Below, piece by piece: positions 28,383 through 37,699 of a DNA stretch of 64,000 bases (positions within the stretch are counted from its first letter, which is position 1; each line of letters starts with the position of its first letter). Location: the NCBI GenBank assembly GCA_965204705.1, contig OZ242006.1, positions 1,798,001 to 1,862,000 of the forward strand. The letters are read 5' to 3'. The notes below the pieces were generated by a model. It was not told the DNA's origin, ran no database searches, and saw only the letters and a list, made by a program, of their open reading frames with translations. The position numbers were made by a program, and so were the translations under genes. Source of the stretch: Bin5 sp965204705 (lineage in GTDB: Bacteria; Chloroflexota; Anaerolineae; Caldilineales; Caldilineaceae).

Positions 28383-29549
28383 TCAGACTGTGACCTGCTC
28401 TAGCCACGCATCGTCAATTTCTAGGCCAAATCCCGGTGCGTCGCTCGGGCGCACATATCCGTCCTCGATCACAGCCGTGCCGGGCAGCTTGACCATCTCC
28501 GCCAGTGGCACACCGGGTGCGGAGACGCTCTCTGAACGCTCGCCCCATGTGATCGCCGGCATTGCCATAGAAAGATGCTGGCCGAATGGATAGTTCATCC
28601 CGCCGTGAGCAATGACTGAAATATTATTCGCCTGTGCCAAATGGCAAATCTTGGCGGCCGCGGTGATTCCGCCGCACCAGAGCACATCCGGCTGGAAGAT
28701 GTCCACCAGCCGTTTGCCTGCAGCATGGGCGAAGGGTGCCAGATTGTACCAATGTTCGCCGGTGGCTAGGGTCTGCCAGGGCAAACGCTGACGGACCGAC
28801 TCGTAGCCCAAGAGGTCTTCCGGTTGGATATAGTCCTCTAGCCATTTGAGGTTGTAGGGCCGCATTCGCTCGGCCACACGTATAGTGTATTCGGGATCGT
28901 ATGCAGTCCATCCATCCAACATCAGCTCCACTTCGTCGCCGATGGTCTCGCGCGTGCTTGCCACAAGTTCTTCTAGCCTGTTGAGACCCACCAGACCGTG
29001 TTCAGGTCCCCAGGGGCTGAACAACTTGGTAGCCTTGAAGCCCAACTCCATGTACCACGCCTGGTCGAAACCGGATGCGTAGCAGAAGATCTTTTCTTTC
29101 TGTGGCCCTCCCAGTAACTCATACACGGGCAGACCAAGCAATTTCCCCTTGAGATCCCACAATGCCACGTCCAGCGCGCTGATCGCGTAACTGGTCATGC
29201 CTGTGGGACTGAACGCTGTCGAGAGCCTCACCATCATGTCCCACAGCTTCTCTGTGGCCATGGCATTCTCGCCGATCAGATTGGGACCGAAATGTTCATT
29301 GATCAGATTCGCCACGACCGGCCCGTATAGGGAAATCCCAAATCCCTGCGTGCCATCCTCAGCAGTAACCAGCACGGCCGACCGCTTCCATGGGGCCATC
29401 GAGACGTGCCCCTCACCATTGGGAAAGCGGGGATAGCGGGCCATTGGGCGGTTCATATGAATGGTATCTGCCCGGCTCGGCGTACGCGGCTTCGTCTGCG
29501 GCCGCGCCTCGGCCGCGATATCAAATGCACGGATTTCTTTGATTTTCAT
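28383..29549 (-). CDS. Enolase-superfamily sugar-acid dehydratase (L-rhamnonate-dehydratase-like)
   Basis: 388 residues. A mandelate-racemase-type capping domain (1-130) is followed by a barrel. Likely metal ligands are Asp in LMLDGW, Glu in LEDYIQPED and Glu in ATGEHWY; the catalytic His is probably in IAHGGMNYPFGQH. The phrases DIFQPDVLWCGGIT and NLKWLEDYIQPEDLLGYE match the RhmD-like subgroup in form. It would dehydrate an aldonate to a 2-keto-3-deoxy acid. It directly follows the permeases of the second CUT1 operon, so the transported sugar may feed this enzyme. Confidence 0.82.
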   Translation of the reverse strand: MKIKEIRAFDIAAEARPQTKPRTPSRADTIHMNRPMARYPRFPNGEGHVSMAPWKRSAVLVTAEDGTQGFGISLYGPVVANLINEHFGPNLIGENAMATEKLWDMMVRLSTAFSPTGMTSYAISALDVALWDLKGKLLGLPVYELLGGPQKEKIFCYASGFDQAWYMELGFKATKLFSPWGPEHGLVGLNRLEELVASTRETIGDEVELMLDGWTAYDPEYTIRVAERMRPYNLKWLEDYIQPEDLLGYESVRQRLPWQTLATGEHWYNLAPFAHAAGKRLVDIFQPDVLWCGGITAAAKICHLAQANNISVIAHGGMNYPFGQHLSMAMPAITWGERSESVSAPGVPLAEMVKLPGTAVIEDGYVRPSDAPGFGLEIDDAWLEQVTV

Positions 29550-29611
29550 AAGTGACTCAGTTTCTTTTAAGGAAAGTCCTGCAGAAAAGTCCTGAAAAGG
29601 GCCGGTCTACT

Positions 29612-30556
29612 TTAGCCCTTCAGATCGGTTACCGTGATCCCTTTCAAAAAGGCGTTCTGAGAGAAGAAAAACAGGACTAGGCAGGGAAGAATGATGATCA
29701 GCGCCGCGGCCATGTACAGATGCCACGGCGTTCCCCGGTAGGCCACACTGAAGTTCGCCAGGAACAGCGTCAGCGTAAAGTTTTCTGGCGTCGAAAGAAT
29801 GATCAATGGGCCGAGAAAGTCGTTCCAAAAGAACACAAAGGCGAACACGGCGACAGCCGCCAATGCCGGCTTGGACAGTGGCAATATAATTCGGATGAAG
29901 ATATGCCACCGCGACGCGCCATCTAGATAGGCCGCCTCATCATACTCCCTGGGAATCGTCATGAAAAACTGGCGCAACAGAAAAATGTTCCATGCCGACC
30001 CGAACCAATGGGGAATCATCAGCGGCCACAACGTGTCCAGCCAATTCAGATACCGCCAAATTATGAACTGGGGCACCATAACGACTGCAAATGGGATCAT
30101 GAGCGTACTCAGAATTCCCAGAAAGATGACATTCTTCCCCGGGAACTCCAGGCGGGCAAAGGCATAGGCCACCAACGCGCTGGAAAATATCGTCGATACG
30201 ACACCGTTTACGGTTACGATCAGCGTATTCAGCGCATAGCTGTAAACAGGCGGATCCGTCTCGTACTGGATCGTAAACGCGGTAAGGAAATTCGACCACA
30301 TGACCGGCTTCGGTATCCAGGTGGGTGGCAATGTAAATACCTGGTTGGGCGGCTTCAGTGCAGTGTTCACCATCCAATAGAAGGGCAACAGAAACAGAAA
30401 CGCCGAGAAAATGAGCAGCGCGTAGATGACTATCAGCCGAACCAGTCCTGTCTGGAACCGATTGCCCAGCAGAATCGTGCGCGCTCTACTGGGGCGCGTG
30501 TAGGCCCCGCTATGCAGCCGGTCAGTTACCTGAACCGTTTCGTTGCCAACTGCCAC
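29612..30556 (-). CDS. Carbohydrate ABC transporter permease (CUT1, MalG-like)
   Basis: 314 residues from GTG at 30556, preceded by GGGAGAA. Six TM segments are visible; the EAA loop is DEAAYLDGASRWHIF..LPLSKPAL. It starts 18 bp after the partner permease gene and precedes the dehydratase gene by 62 bp, so all lie in one transcript. No ATPase gene accompanies it. Confidence 0.9.
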   Translation of the reverse strand: MAVGNETVQVTDRLHSGAYTRPSRARTILLGNRFQTGLVRLIVIYALLIFSAFLFLLPFYWMVNTALKPPNQVFTLPPTWIPKPVMWSNFLTAFTIQYETDPPVYSYALNTLIVTVNGVVSTIFSSALVAYAFARLEFPGKNVIFLGILSTLMIPFAVVMVPQFIIWRYLNWLDTLWPLMIPHWFGSAWNIFLLRQFFMTIPREYDEAAYLDGASRWHIFIRIILPLSKPALAAVAVFAFVFFWNDFLGPLIILSTPENFTLTLFLANFSVAYRGTPWHLYMAAALIIILPCLVLFFFSQNAFLKGITVTDLKG

Positions 30557-30574
30557 TATCGTTCTCCCGGCGAG

Positions 30575-31501
30575 TTAACGCGTGCCGCCCTCGTAATAGA
30601 CCCAGCGGCCCGCTAGGCCAAACTGAATGACTGTCAGTCCAAAGATGAGCAGGAACATAATCCAGGCCATTGCAGAGGCATAGCCCATCTTGAGGTAATG
30701 GAATGCGTTTTGGTAGAGGTGGAGGCCAAGAAAAAGCGTCGCATTGTCCGGACCGCCGCCGGTCATCACATACGGTTCGGCAAAGGTCTGCACGGCAGCG
30801 ATAATGCCCATAACGACGTTAAAGAAGACCGCCGGAGACAGCATGGGAAGCGTGATGGCGAAGAACTTCGAAACTTCCCCGGAGCCGTCAATATCCGCCG
30901 CTTCATATAGCTGCTGCGGCATCCCCTGCAAGGCAGCCAGATAGATGACCATGGGGATGCCGATGTTCCAGAGGCTCTTCACGATAAGCGATCCAAGAAC
31001 TAACTCCCTGTCAAAAAGCCAATTTCGCCCTTCCAGCCCCATTAATGCCAGGCCATTGTTCACGATGCCCAGCTCAGCATGGTACATCCAAACCCAGATT
31101 ACCGACCCGGCCACACCGCTGACAACAGCGGGCAGATAGAATGCCGAGCGCCAGAATCCGAGACCTCGTATCCGCTGGTTCAGCAGCAGTGCAAGGCCGA
31201 GGGCCAGTACTTGGCCAACGGGAACGGAAATTATCACAAACTTGAAAGTCACCCAGATGGAAGTACGAAACAGTTCATCTGTGGTGATCATATTAATGTA
31301 GTGTGTCAGCCCGTAGAATTTGGGGGGCGCGATCATCTTCCACCGAAAGAAACTCAGGACGAAAGATGCCACGATGGGCCCGCCGACGAAGAGGATAAAG
31401 CCGATTACCCACGGCAGGATAAAAGCGTATGCAACGATGGCATCGCGAAAACGTCTGCTCTGCCAGAAGTTGCTTTGAGGTGTCAGACCGGTTGTGGTCA
31501 C
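30575..31501 (-). CDS. Carbohydrate ABC transporter permease (CUT1, MalF/UgpA-like)
   Basis: 308 residues from GTG at 31501, with AGAGGTAG upstream. Six TM helices begin with FILPWVIGFILFVGGPIV. The EAA loop is YEAADIDGSGEVSKF..LPMLSPAV. It forms the pore with the MalG-like protein encoded immediately downstream and follows the binding-protein gene by 168 bp. Confidence 0.9.
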   Translation of the reverse strand: MTTTGLTPQSNFWQSRRFRDAIVAYAFILPWVIGFILFVGGPIVASFVLSFFRWKMIAPPKFYGLTHYINMITTDELFRTSIWVTFKFVIISVPVGQVLALGLALLLNQRIRGLGFWRSAFYLPAVVSGVAGSVIWVWMYHAELGIVNNGLALMGLEGRNWLFDRELVLGSLIVKSLWNIGIPMVIYLAALQGMPQQLYEAADIDGSGEVSKFFAITLPMLSPAVFFNVVMGIIAAVQTFAEPYVMTGGGPDNATLFLGLHLYQNAFHYLKMGYASAMAWIMFLLIFGLTVIQFGLAGRWVYYEGGTR

Positions 31502-31669
31502 GTATATCTACCTCTGTCCCTCAGTCGTGATTCGGACGGCCAGATGTTTGCAGCTACGCGGCTGGGTGGCCCAAATGCGATATATCGAGCCAAAGAAGGC
31601 CGCAAAGGCAACTGATGCTACAGGTGCCTTTGCGAACCCTTTGAATTTTCTGGGATCCAGACTCTGAAT

Positions 31670-32992
31670 CTAAATGTCCGAAATAACGGCCGTGACCTTG
31701 GGCGAAACGTCGGGGAAGATTTCAGCGGCCTTGGCATCGCCGGAATATACCTTCTCCAGCGCGTCGCCAATCAGCTTCAGAGCCTCACCTTCATTCGCCG
31801 GTCCAGGCAGAATGTGTCCGTAATTCAGAGCATCCGGAATCACGTCCCAATCCACCTCGAAATCAACTTCGGCTACCCAAGGGAACGGCTCAATCGCATT
31901 GGATGAGCGGCGGGTACCGGGGAAGTTCGCATTCGAAGCGTAATTGTAGATGCCTTGCGTGCTGGTATTGTAGTTGAGCCAGGTCCAAGCCAAATCCTTA
32001 TGCTCGGAAGTTGTGGCGATGTTGTTGAACGCACCATGCGTGATGGTATCGCGGCGTGCCTGGCTGGGCTCGGCGACAACGTTGAATCGGAAACCGGCGT
32101 CAACAAGACTTCCTGTAACCCAGGACCCCATGCGTTGCATGCCGATCTTACCGGCAGCGAGGAGCTCCGCGGCCGCGCCGGAGCCGCCAATGCCAACAAT
32201 CTGCGATGGTGAAGGCATCACGTTCCCGTCAAGCAGCATGTCCGCCCAGAACTGAATCGCCTGGATCGTCTCCTCTTGGTCAAGCCTGCTCTCGAGAAAA
32301 TCCTCACTGTAGAAGCTGCCGCCATTCTGCCAGGTCTGCTTGACACTGTACATGTGCCAGCCTACGGGTATCGTCTCCGACCCCCAGATCTTATTGTCAG
32401 GATCACTGATTGCCCGCGCCTTTTCCTCAAAGTCGGTCCAGGTGAAGCTGTCCTTGTCGGGATACTCAACACCTGCGGCGTCGAAGAGATCGGCGTTGTA
32501 AAAGGTTACATGGGGCGCCGCCGCATCTGGAACGCCGTAGCGGTTTCCTTCCACGACCGGATAGTTCCACCAGTTCTCGTAAAAGTCGTCGGGATCGAAT
32601 CCAGGCTCGCCGTCGACATACGGCTGGACGTCGATGAACTGGTTGTTGCGTCCCATGTCGAGCGCCATTGCCTCCCAACTGCGGACTACGTCAGGCAGCG
32701 TGCCGGCCGCTGCCAGCGCCGGAATCTTGGCGTGAAACTCGCCGATCTGTTCGACACTGACCTCTATGTTGGGATACTCTTCATGAAATGATTCGAGGGT
32801 CGTTGCGACGCCGGCGGCCGGATCATGGCGACCGTAACGGATCGTAACGCGCTCCGCCATGGTTGCTTCGCCCATCGAGCCATCGTCTGCAGGCGCAGCA
32901 ACTGGCGCGCACGCCGCCAGAGCAGCCGCGCCGGCAACTGTTCCCCCGACCTTAAGAAAGGTACGTCTGGACAGGGTCTTTCTTTGCGTCAT
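31670..32992 (-). CDS. Sugar ABC transporter substrate-binding lipoprotein (Tat-exported)
   Basis: 440 residues with AAGGAG upstream. Twin-arginine signal LSRRTFLKVGG, hydrophobic AGAAALAAC ending in a lipobox Cys at about 28, then a family-1 solute-binding fold (YGRHDPAAG, PNIEVSVEQIGEF). It opens the operon that encodes two permeases, a dehydratase and an LLM oxidoreductase. A TTGACA promoter lies about 70 bp upstream. The substrate is probably a sugar whose acid form is processed by the RhmD-like enzyme (inference). Confidence 0.9.
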   Translation of the reverse strand: MTQRKTLSRRTFLKVGGTVAGAAALAACAPVAAPADDGSMGEATMAERVTIRYGRHDPAAGVATTLESFHEEYPNIEVSVEQIGEFHAKIPALAAAGTLPDVVRSWEAMALDMGRNNQFIDVQPYVDGEPGFDPDDFYENWWNYPVVEGNRYGVPDAAAPHVTFYNADLFDAAGVEYPDKDSFTWTDFEEKARAISDPDNKIWGSETIPVGWHMYSVKQTWQNGGSFYSEDFLESRLDQEETIQAIQFWADMLLDGNVMPSPSQIVGIGGSGAAAELLAAGKIGMQRMGSWVTGSLVDAGFRFNVVAEPSQARRDTITHGAFNNIATTSEHKDLAWTWLNYNTSTQGIYNYASNANFPGTRRSSNAIEPFPWVAEVDFEVDWDVIPDALNYGHILPGPANEGEALKLIGDALEKVYSGDAKAAEIFPDVSPKVTAVISDI

Positions 32993-33060
32993 TGTTGGAA
33001 TTCTCCTTAGTGAATTCAGTTGTGAGTGTCTAGGCTAACCGCTTTACGGGGCTCCCGCTA

Positions 33061-33088
33061 ATCCTATGGAATTCAGGCATATTGTCAA
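33061..33088 (-). promoter_or_regulatory. Sigma-70-like promoter of the 33.0-27.2 kb operon
   Basis: On the minus strand, consensus TTGACA (33083-33088) and TAGGAT (33061-33066) are 16 bp apart, giving a leader of about 60 nt. It lies in the 373-bp gap 32993-33365. That gap also contains a CCGCTGG/CCAGCGG stem at 33330-33354 behind the E2 gene, without a T-tract, and no recognisable gene. Confidence 0.6.
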
Positions 33089-33365
33089 TTTTTTCACATG
33101 CTAAAATCCCGTTCCCCACGTTGGGTAGCGGCCTGCACAAGATGCGAGAAGGGCGCGCTCCTTGCATTAATCTGGGAGCTTTATGCCGAACCCCTTCGAT
33201 CTCTTTCAGACAACTCTAAAACTGACCGGCATCTTCGGGCGCTTGCTTCAAACCATTAGCAAAGCCGGCCTTGTGCCACCTGAACGCGTTCAGCGGAATG
33301 TTGTTTGGAGAGGAGTGGGGAGCGTCAACCCGCTGGACGACCCTGCGCCAGCGGACCTGTGCCGG

Positions 33366-34745
33366 TCACGCAGTGAGCCACAGAACGGGCTCGGAGACAT
33401 ACTCGCGTACAGTATCGAGGAAACGCGCGGCCGGGGCTCCGTCGACGACGCGATGATCGAAGGTCAGGCTGAGTGCAACCATCTGGCGAGGAACGACTTC
33501 CCCTTCGTGGACGGCCGGCTTACACACGATTCGTCCGATACCCAGAATGGCGGCCTGCGGCAGGTTGATGATAGGCGTGAAGGCGTCAATGTTATACATA
33601 CCCAGATTCGTGATCGTGAATGTGCCTCCCTGCATCGCCTCAATGCCCAGGCGTTCCTGGTGGGCGCCCTCGATCAAACCGGTAGTCTCCACCGCGATCT
33701 GCCGCAGCGACTTCGTCCTCACGTCCCGCAGCACAGGTGCAAGGAGCCCCTGCTCGGTCTCAACGGCGAATCCGATGTGGATATCACTGTGAAGGATCAG
33801 CCCTTCGTCGCTCCAACTGGCGTTGAGCACAGGATGATCCTGTAATGCCGCGGCAGTCAGCTTGAGATAGATGTCGTTGTAACTGGGAACAGCCAGCCCG
33901 CGGCGGGCATAGGTTGATTTGAGCTGATCACGCAAAGCAACAAGCTCGGTGGCATCGGCCTCTGTGGTCAGCGTGACAGGCGCGGTCGTGCGCGCACTCT
34001 CAGCCATTCGATGGGCCGTGATCTGGCGAATCCGACTGTGAGCGACTACCTGCGGCGCCGTCTCGTCAGTCGTCGCAGGTTGACGGCGGGCCGCGATGGC
34101 AGCCTCGACGTCCTCGCGCTGGATTCGGCCGCCCGGCCTGACTGCTGCCAGCTCTTCCGGAGTAATACCCGCCTCGGCAGCCAAACGACGCGCCACCGGC
34201 GACATGTCCACGGCCACAGGTTCAACGATCGTCTCTGCAGCGGTCCGCACATCCCTTTCCACGATTCGTCCGGTGCGGCCGCTGCCCGAAAGCTGAGTCC
34301 AGTCTACGCCTAGCTCGCCCGCCACGCGCCGTGCTCGCGGACTGATGGCAGGTGTACCTCGTCCCTCGGCGGCGACCCGCTGCGAAGCCGAAGTATTATG
34401 CCCGGCCGGCTCGACCGCAGCCTTTTGAGGTGCCGATCCGACCTGCCCCTTCTTGGGTCCCGCCTGCGCGGCCTGGCCGGTCTCCGCAGGTATCGATTCC
34501 CCTGCCTGGACGATATAGGCCAGAAGCGCGCCCACGGGAATGACGTCCCCGGGTACGGGGGCACCGGTAGGAAGCCGCAGGATGCCGGCCTCGAACACCT
34601 CGACCTCCTGCGTAGCCTTGTCTCCTTCTACCGTAAAGAGCAGGTCTCCCGCCTTGACCTCGTCGCCGTCCTGTTTCAACCACTCACCGAATACGCCCTC
34701 TTCCATAGTCCATCCCAGGCGCGGCATTGTCACTTCGTAGGCCAT
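33366..34745 (-). CDS. Dihydrolipoamide acyltransferase (E2) with two peripheral-subunit-binding domains, second operon
   Basis: 459 residues from the ATG at 34745 (GGGGA upstream); the preceding in-frame codons are basic and unsupported. Lipoyl domain 1-80 has Lys43 (EGDKATQE). There is an Ala/Pro linker, then binding domains at about 133-168 (ISPRARRVAGELGVDW) and 180-217 (MSPVARRLAAEAGITP), then the acyltransferase core ending LTFDHRVVDG with catalytic His and Asp. It shares the doubled binding domain with the E2 at 5335-6642. Last gene of its operon, 79 bp after E1 beta. Confidence 0.92.
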   Translation of the reverse strand: MAYEVTMPRLGWTMEEGVFGEWLKQDGDEVKAGDLLFTVEGDKATQEVEVFEAGILRLPTGAPVPGDVIPVGALLAYIVQAGESIPAETGQAAQAGPKKGQVGSAPQKAAVEPAGHNTSASQRVAAEGRGTPAISPRARRVAGELGVDWTQLSGSGRTGRIVERDVRTAAETIVEPVAVDMSPVARRLAAEAGITPEELAAVRPGGRIQREDVEAAIAARRQPATTDETAPQVVAHSRIRQITAHRMAESARTTAPVTLTTEADATELVALRDQLKSTYARRGLAVPSYNDIYLKLTAAALQDHPVLNASWSDEGLILHSDIHIGFAVETEQGLLAPVLRDVRTKSLRQIAVETTGLIEGAHQERLGIEAMQGGTFTITNLGMYNIDAFTPIINLPQAAILGIGRIVCKPAVHEGEVVPRQMVALSLTFDHRVVDGAPAARFLDTVREYVSEPVLWLTA

Positions 34746-34824
34746 CGGATTTCCCCAATTGAACCGCTGTTTTTTCGTAGGCGTCGGCACAGGCGCCTAC
34801 CCTCCTGAATTTCATCCATCTGAC

Positions 34825-35802
34825 CTATTCCGCAAGCAGGTCCCTTATACTCTGCCCAATGTCGTCCGCCTCCGGCACAATTGCAAGCTCCAGTGGCGGA
34901 CTGTAAGGCGTGGGCACATGCGCCCCATTTAGGCGCCGGATAGGCGCGTCCAAGTCGTCAAATCCATGGTCGATGACCTGCGCCGCAATTTCAGCCCCCA
35001 CGCCGCAAGGTTGAAATGTCTCGTCCACGATCAAGAGGCGACCCGTCTTATGGACCGACTCTAGAATAGTATCCATATCGAGCGGAGCGATCGTGCGCGG
35101 ATCAATTACCTCAGCCGAAATGCTGTCCTCCGCCAACCCTTCGCATACGCTTACCGCCTTGTCTACCATCGAACCAATGGCGACCACTGTACAGTCCGCT
35201 CCCTCGCGCGCGATCCTCGCCTCCCCGAATGGGATTGCGTAATCACCTTCGGGAACTTCGCCGCGATTGAACAGAAGCGACTTGTGTTCGAGAAAAAGTA
35301 CAGGGTCGTCACTCTGCAGCGCCGTAGTGAAAAGCCCCTTGGCGTCACTGGGAATAGCTGGGACAACCACTCTGAATCCGGGAATATGAGCGAAGATCGG
35401 GTAATAGCTGCCCGAGTGATGGGTTGCAGCCGAGTGGCCGATCCCAATCGCACCCCGCAGAAGGATAGGCATCTTGAGGCGGCCGCTGCTCATGTACTGC
35501 ATTTTGGCAATCTGATTGACCAGTTCGCCAAAGGCGTCGAGGATAAAGTCCAGGAACATGAAATCGACAACGGGTCGGGTACCGGTCATAGCCGCGCCGG
35601 CGCACATGCCGACAAATCCGCGTTCGCTGATAGGCGTGTCACACAGGCGCTCGGGACCGTATTTGTCGTAGAGGCCGACTGTCGTATTGAAGTTGCCGCC
35701 CCGTTCGCCAATCCCTTCGCCAACGACAAAAATCGAAGGGTCGCGGGCCATGGCGCTGTCAAGGGCCTCTAGCGTGGCTTCGACATAGGTCAGTTCTCGC
35801 AT
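34825..35802 (-). CDS. 2-oxoacid dehydrogenase E1 beta subunit, second operon
   Basis: 325 residues from the ATG at 35802, with AGAGGTAAAGG upstream; the start is 5 bp after the alpha-subunit stop, so the subunits are coupled. Hallmarks: FVVGEGIGERGGNF, ERLCDTPISERGFVGMCAGAA, the C-terminal EVIDPRTIAPLD and GRLLIVDETFQPCG. It pairs with the E1 alpha encoded just upstream. It is clearly related to, but diverged from, the beta subunit at 4252-5280. Confidence 0.9.
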   Translation of the reverse strand: MRELTYVEATLEALDSAMARDPSIFVVGEGIGERGGNFNTTVGLYDKYGPERLCDTPISERGFVGMCAGAAMTGTRPVVDFMFLDFILDAFGELVNQIAKMQYMSSGRLKMPILLRGAIGIGHSAATHHSGSYYPIFAHIPGFRVVVPAIPSDAKGLFTTALQSDDPVLFLEHKSLLFNRGEVPEGDYAIPFGEARIAREGADCTVVAIGSMVDKAVSVCEGLAEDSISAEVIDPRTIAPLDMDTILESVHKTGRLLIVDETFQPCGVGAEIAAQVIDHGFDDLDAPIRRLNGAHVPTPYSPPLELAIVPEADDIGQSIRDLLAE

Positions 35803-35807
35803 GGCCT

Positions 35808-36773
35808 TTACCTCTGGTTGTATACGTGTTCGCTGACCGTATCCGGCTCCGGCCATGGACTGTTGCGGGCAAATTCCTCCGCCTCTACCACCATTTCCTT
35901 CACTTCGGCCTCTATCGCGGCCAGCGTTTCGGTTCCCGCCTCCTCATTTTCAAGGAGCCATTCGTTGTAACGCGTGATCGGGTCGCGCTCCTTCCACTCC
36001 TCAACCTCCTCCGGCGTACGGTAACCGGCGTCTCGCATGCCCTCGGCATGGGCGCGCGTGCGGTAGGTACGGCACTCGATCAATGTGGGACCTTCGCCCC
36101 CGCGTGCCCGCTGCACCGCTTCCCCCGCCGCTTCATAGACGGCCAACACGTCATTGCCGTCCACTGTGACGCTCTCCATGCCGTAAGCAGGTCCCCGGTT
36201 TCCGACGTGGGGATTACCTGCGGAATAGGCAAAGGGCACTTCGGTGGCATATAGGTTGTTCTCACAGATGAAAAGCGTCGGCAACTTCCAGATGCTGGCC
36301 AGGTTCAGCCCTTCGTGAAACGCGCCGTTGTTTACCGCACCATCGCCGAAAAAGGCCACGCCGACCTGGTCGCTCTTTAGCAGCTTGAACGAATACCCTG
36401 CGCCTGTTGCCTGAAGAATACAAGGGCCGACGATACCACTCGTTCCCATCATCCCGACCTCCGGCTTGAAGAGGTGCATACTTCCTCCCCTTCCTTGCGA
36501 GCAGCCCGTGGCACGTCCGAAGAGCTCGGCGATCACTTCGCGAGAACTTACTCCTTTTGCCAGCGCGTGACCATGCCCCCGGTGCGTGCTGAATACAGCA
36601 TCGTCGGAACGAAGGTGCGCGCACACACCCGTGGCGATCGCCTCTTCTCCGACATAGGTATGGCAGGCGCCGTGAATCAGCCCCATCTGATGCGAGCGGG
36701 CCAACTGCTCCTCAGTGTAGCGAATTATAAGCATCTCCCTGTAAAGGGAGAGAAGGTCCTCGTTTTGGTGCAT
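35808..36773 (-). CDS. 2-oxoacid dehydrogenase E1 alpha subunit, second operon
   Basis: 321 residues from the ATG at 36773 (GGAAGGTGGGAAG upstream); the frame is open 61 codons further but that extension is not family-like. TPP motif GDGAVNNGAFHEGLN then CENNLYATEV; STHRGHGHALAKG and CSQGRGGSMHL are conserved. It decarboxylates a 2-oxo acid with its beta partner. The TPP region differs from the first copy (GDGAVNNG against GDGALGQG), so the two E1 enzymes may have different substrates. Confidence 0.9.
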   Translation of the reverse strand: MHQNEDLLSLYREMLIIRYTEEQLARSHQMGLIHGACHTYVGEEAIATGVCAHLRSDDAVFSTHRGHGHALAKGVSSREVIAELFGRATGCSQGRGGSMHLFKPEVGMMGTSGIVGPCILQATGAGYSFKLLKSDQVGVAFFGDGAVNNGAFHEGLNLASIWKLPTLFICENNLYATEVPFAYSAGNPHVGNRGPAYGMESVTVDGNDVLAVYEAAGEAVQRARGGEGPTLIECRTYRTRAHAEGMRDAGYRTPEEVEEWKERDPITRYNEWLLENEEAGTETLAAIEAEVKEMVVEAEEFARNSPWPEPDTVSEHVYNQR

Positions 36774-36853
36774 ACTTCCCACCTTCCATGTGATGGATTG
36801 GCCGGTTTCCGGCGGACTGAACCGTTCCCCGCAAGTTCCGGCAGTAGACTGGC

Positions 36854-37675
36854 TTAGTCTGAATTCGGAACCACTGCAGGCATGCCAGGATGGGATCCGC
36901 TGACGTTCTTGGCTAGGTTGCCGCCGTCTAGGGGAATCAACGCACCTGTCATCCACGCGGATGCATCGGATGCGAGAAAGATCGCTGGGCCCTTAATGTC
37001 ATTGGGATGACCCATCCGCCCTATAGGTAAACCGCGCAAGTAGGAAGCACCAAGCGCGGGATCCGCAGCGATCCGTACTTCCAGATCCTGATTCATAATC
37101 TGCGCACAAACGATGGCGTTGACGCGTACGCCAAGGCTGCTCCACTCCGTGCTAAGTTCTCGCGTCATCGCGCCCACCGCGCCCATCGCCATGCTGTAAG
37201 CAATGTGGCCGCGGCCAAGCGCACTAATCCCTGCGATCGAGACGATGCTGAAAATGCTGCCGCGGCCCCGTGTCATCATCCGTTTGGCCGCTTCCTGCGT
37301 GCAGATGTAGCGGCCGACAACAAGATTCTGCATAACCTGTTGTATCTGGTCCTCGGTCAGGTCAAGTGGGTCCGTGCGAATGCCTTCTCCTGCGATGTTG
37401 CTGAGTACGTCAACCCGCCCCAGTTCGCTGTCAACTCGCGTGAACATCGCCCGGATCTGATCCGGGTCCGAGATATCACACTTGATCGGGAGTGCGCGAC
37501 CGCCTAACTGCTCGATCTCGTGCGCGGTCTCTTGGGCGCCGACCTCGTTGATATCCAACAACACAACATCCGCGCCGACCTCGGCATACCCTATCGATGT
37601 GATACGTCCCATTCCGCTGGCCGCACCCGATACGATTGCGACTCGGCCGGTCAGATCAAATAGTGGGTGGGTCAT
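36854..37675 (-). CDS. SDR-family protein lacking the catalytic lysine
   Basis: 273 residues with AAGGAG upstream. The nucleotide-binding loop SGAASGMGR and NIAG motif are typical, and the Ser of SIVSIAG is present. The active-site YxxxK reads YSMAM: Tyr is followed four residues later by Met (codon ATG) in place of Lys. The C-terminal IPLDGGNLAKN is normal. Without the Lys, ordinary SDR chemistry should be crippled, so it may be a binding or structural protein or use another base. It occupies the same operon position as the intact SDR at 2437-3243. Confidence 0.85.
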   Translation of the reverse strand: MTHPLFDLTGRVAIVSGAASGMGRITSIGYAEVGADVVLLDINEVGAQETAHEIEQLGGRALPIKCDISDPDQIRAMFTRVDSELGRVDVLSNIAGEGIRTDPLDLTEDQIQQVMQNLVVGRYICTQEAAKRMMTRGRGSIFSIVSIAGISALGRGHIAYSMAMGAVGAMTRELSTEWSSLGVRVNAIVCAQIMNQDLEVRIAADPALGASYLRGLPIGRMGHPNDIKGPAIFLASDASAWMTGALIPLDGGNLAKNVSGSHPGMPAVVPNSD

Positions 37676-37699
37676 TCCTGCGATCTCCTTTGTTGCACC

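Noticed and set aside
33183..33845. 220-codon plus-strand open frame
   Set aside because: Mostly antisense of the second E2 catalytic domain; composition is that of a shadow frame.
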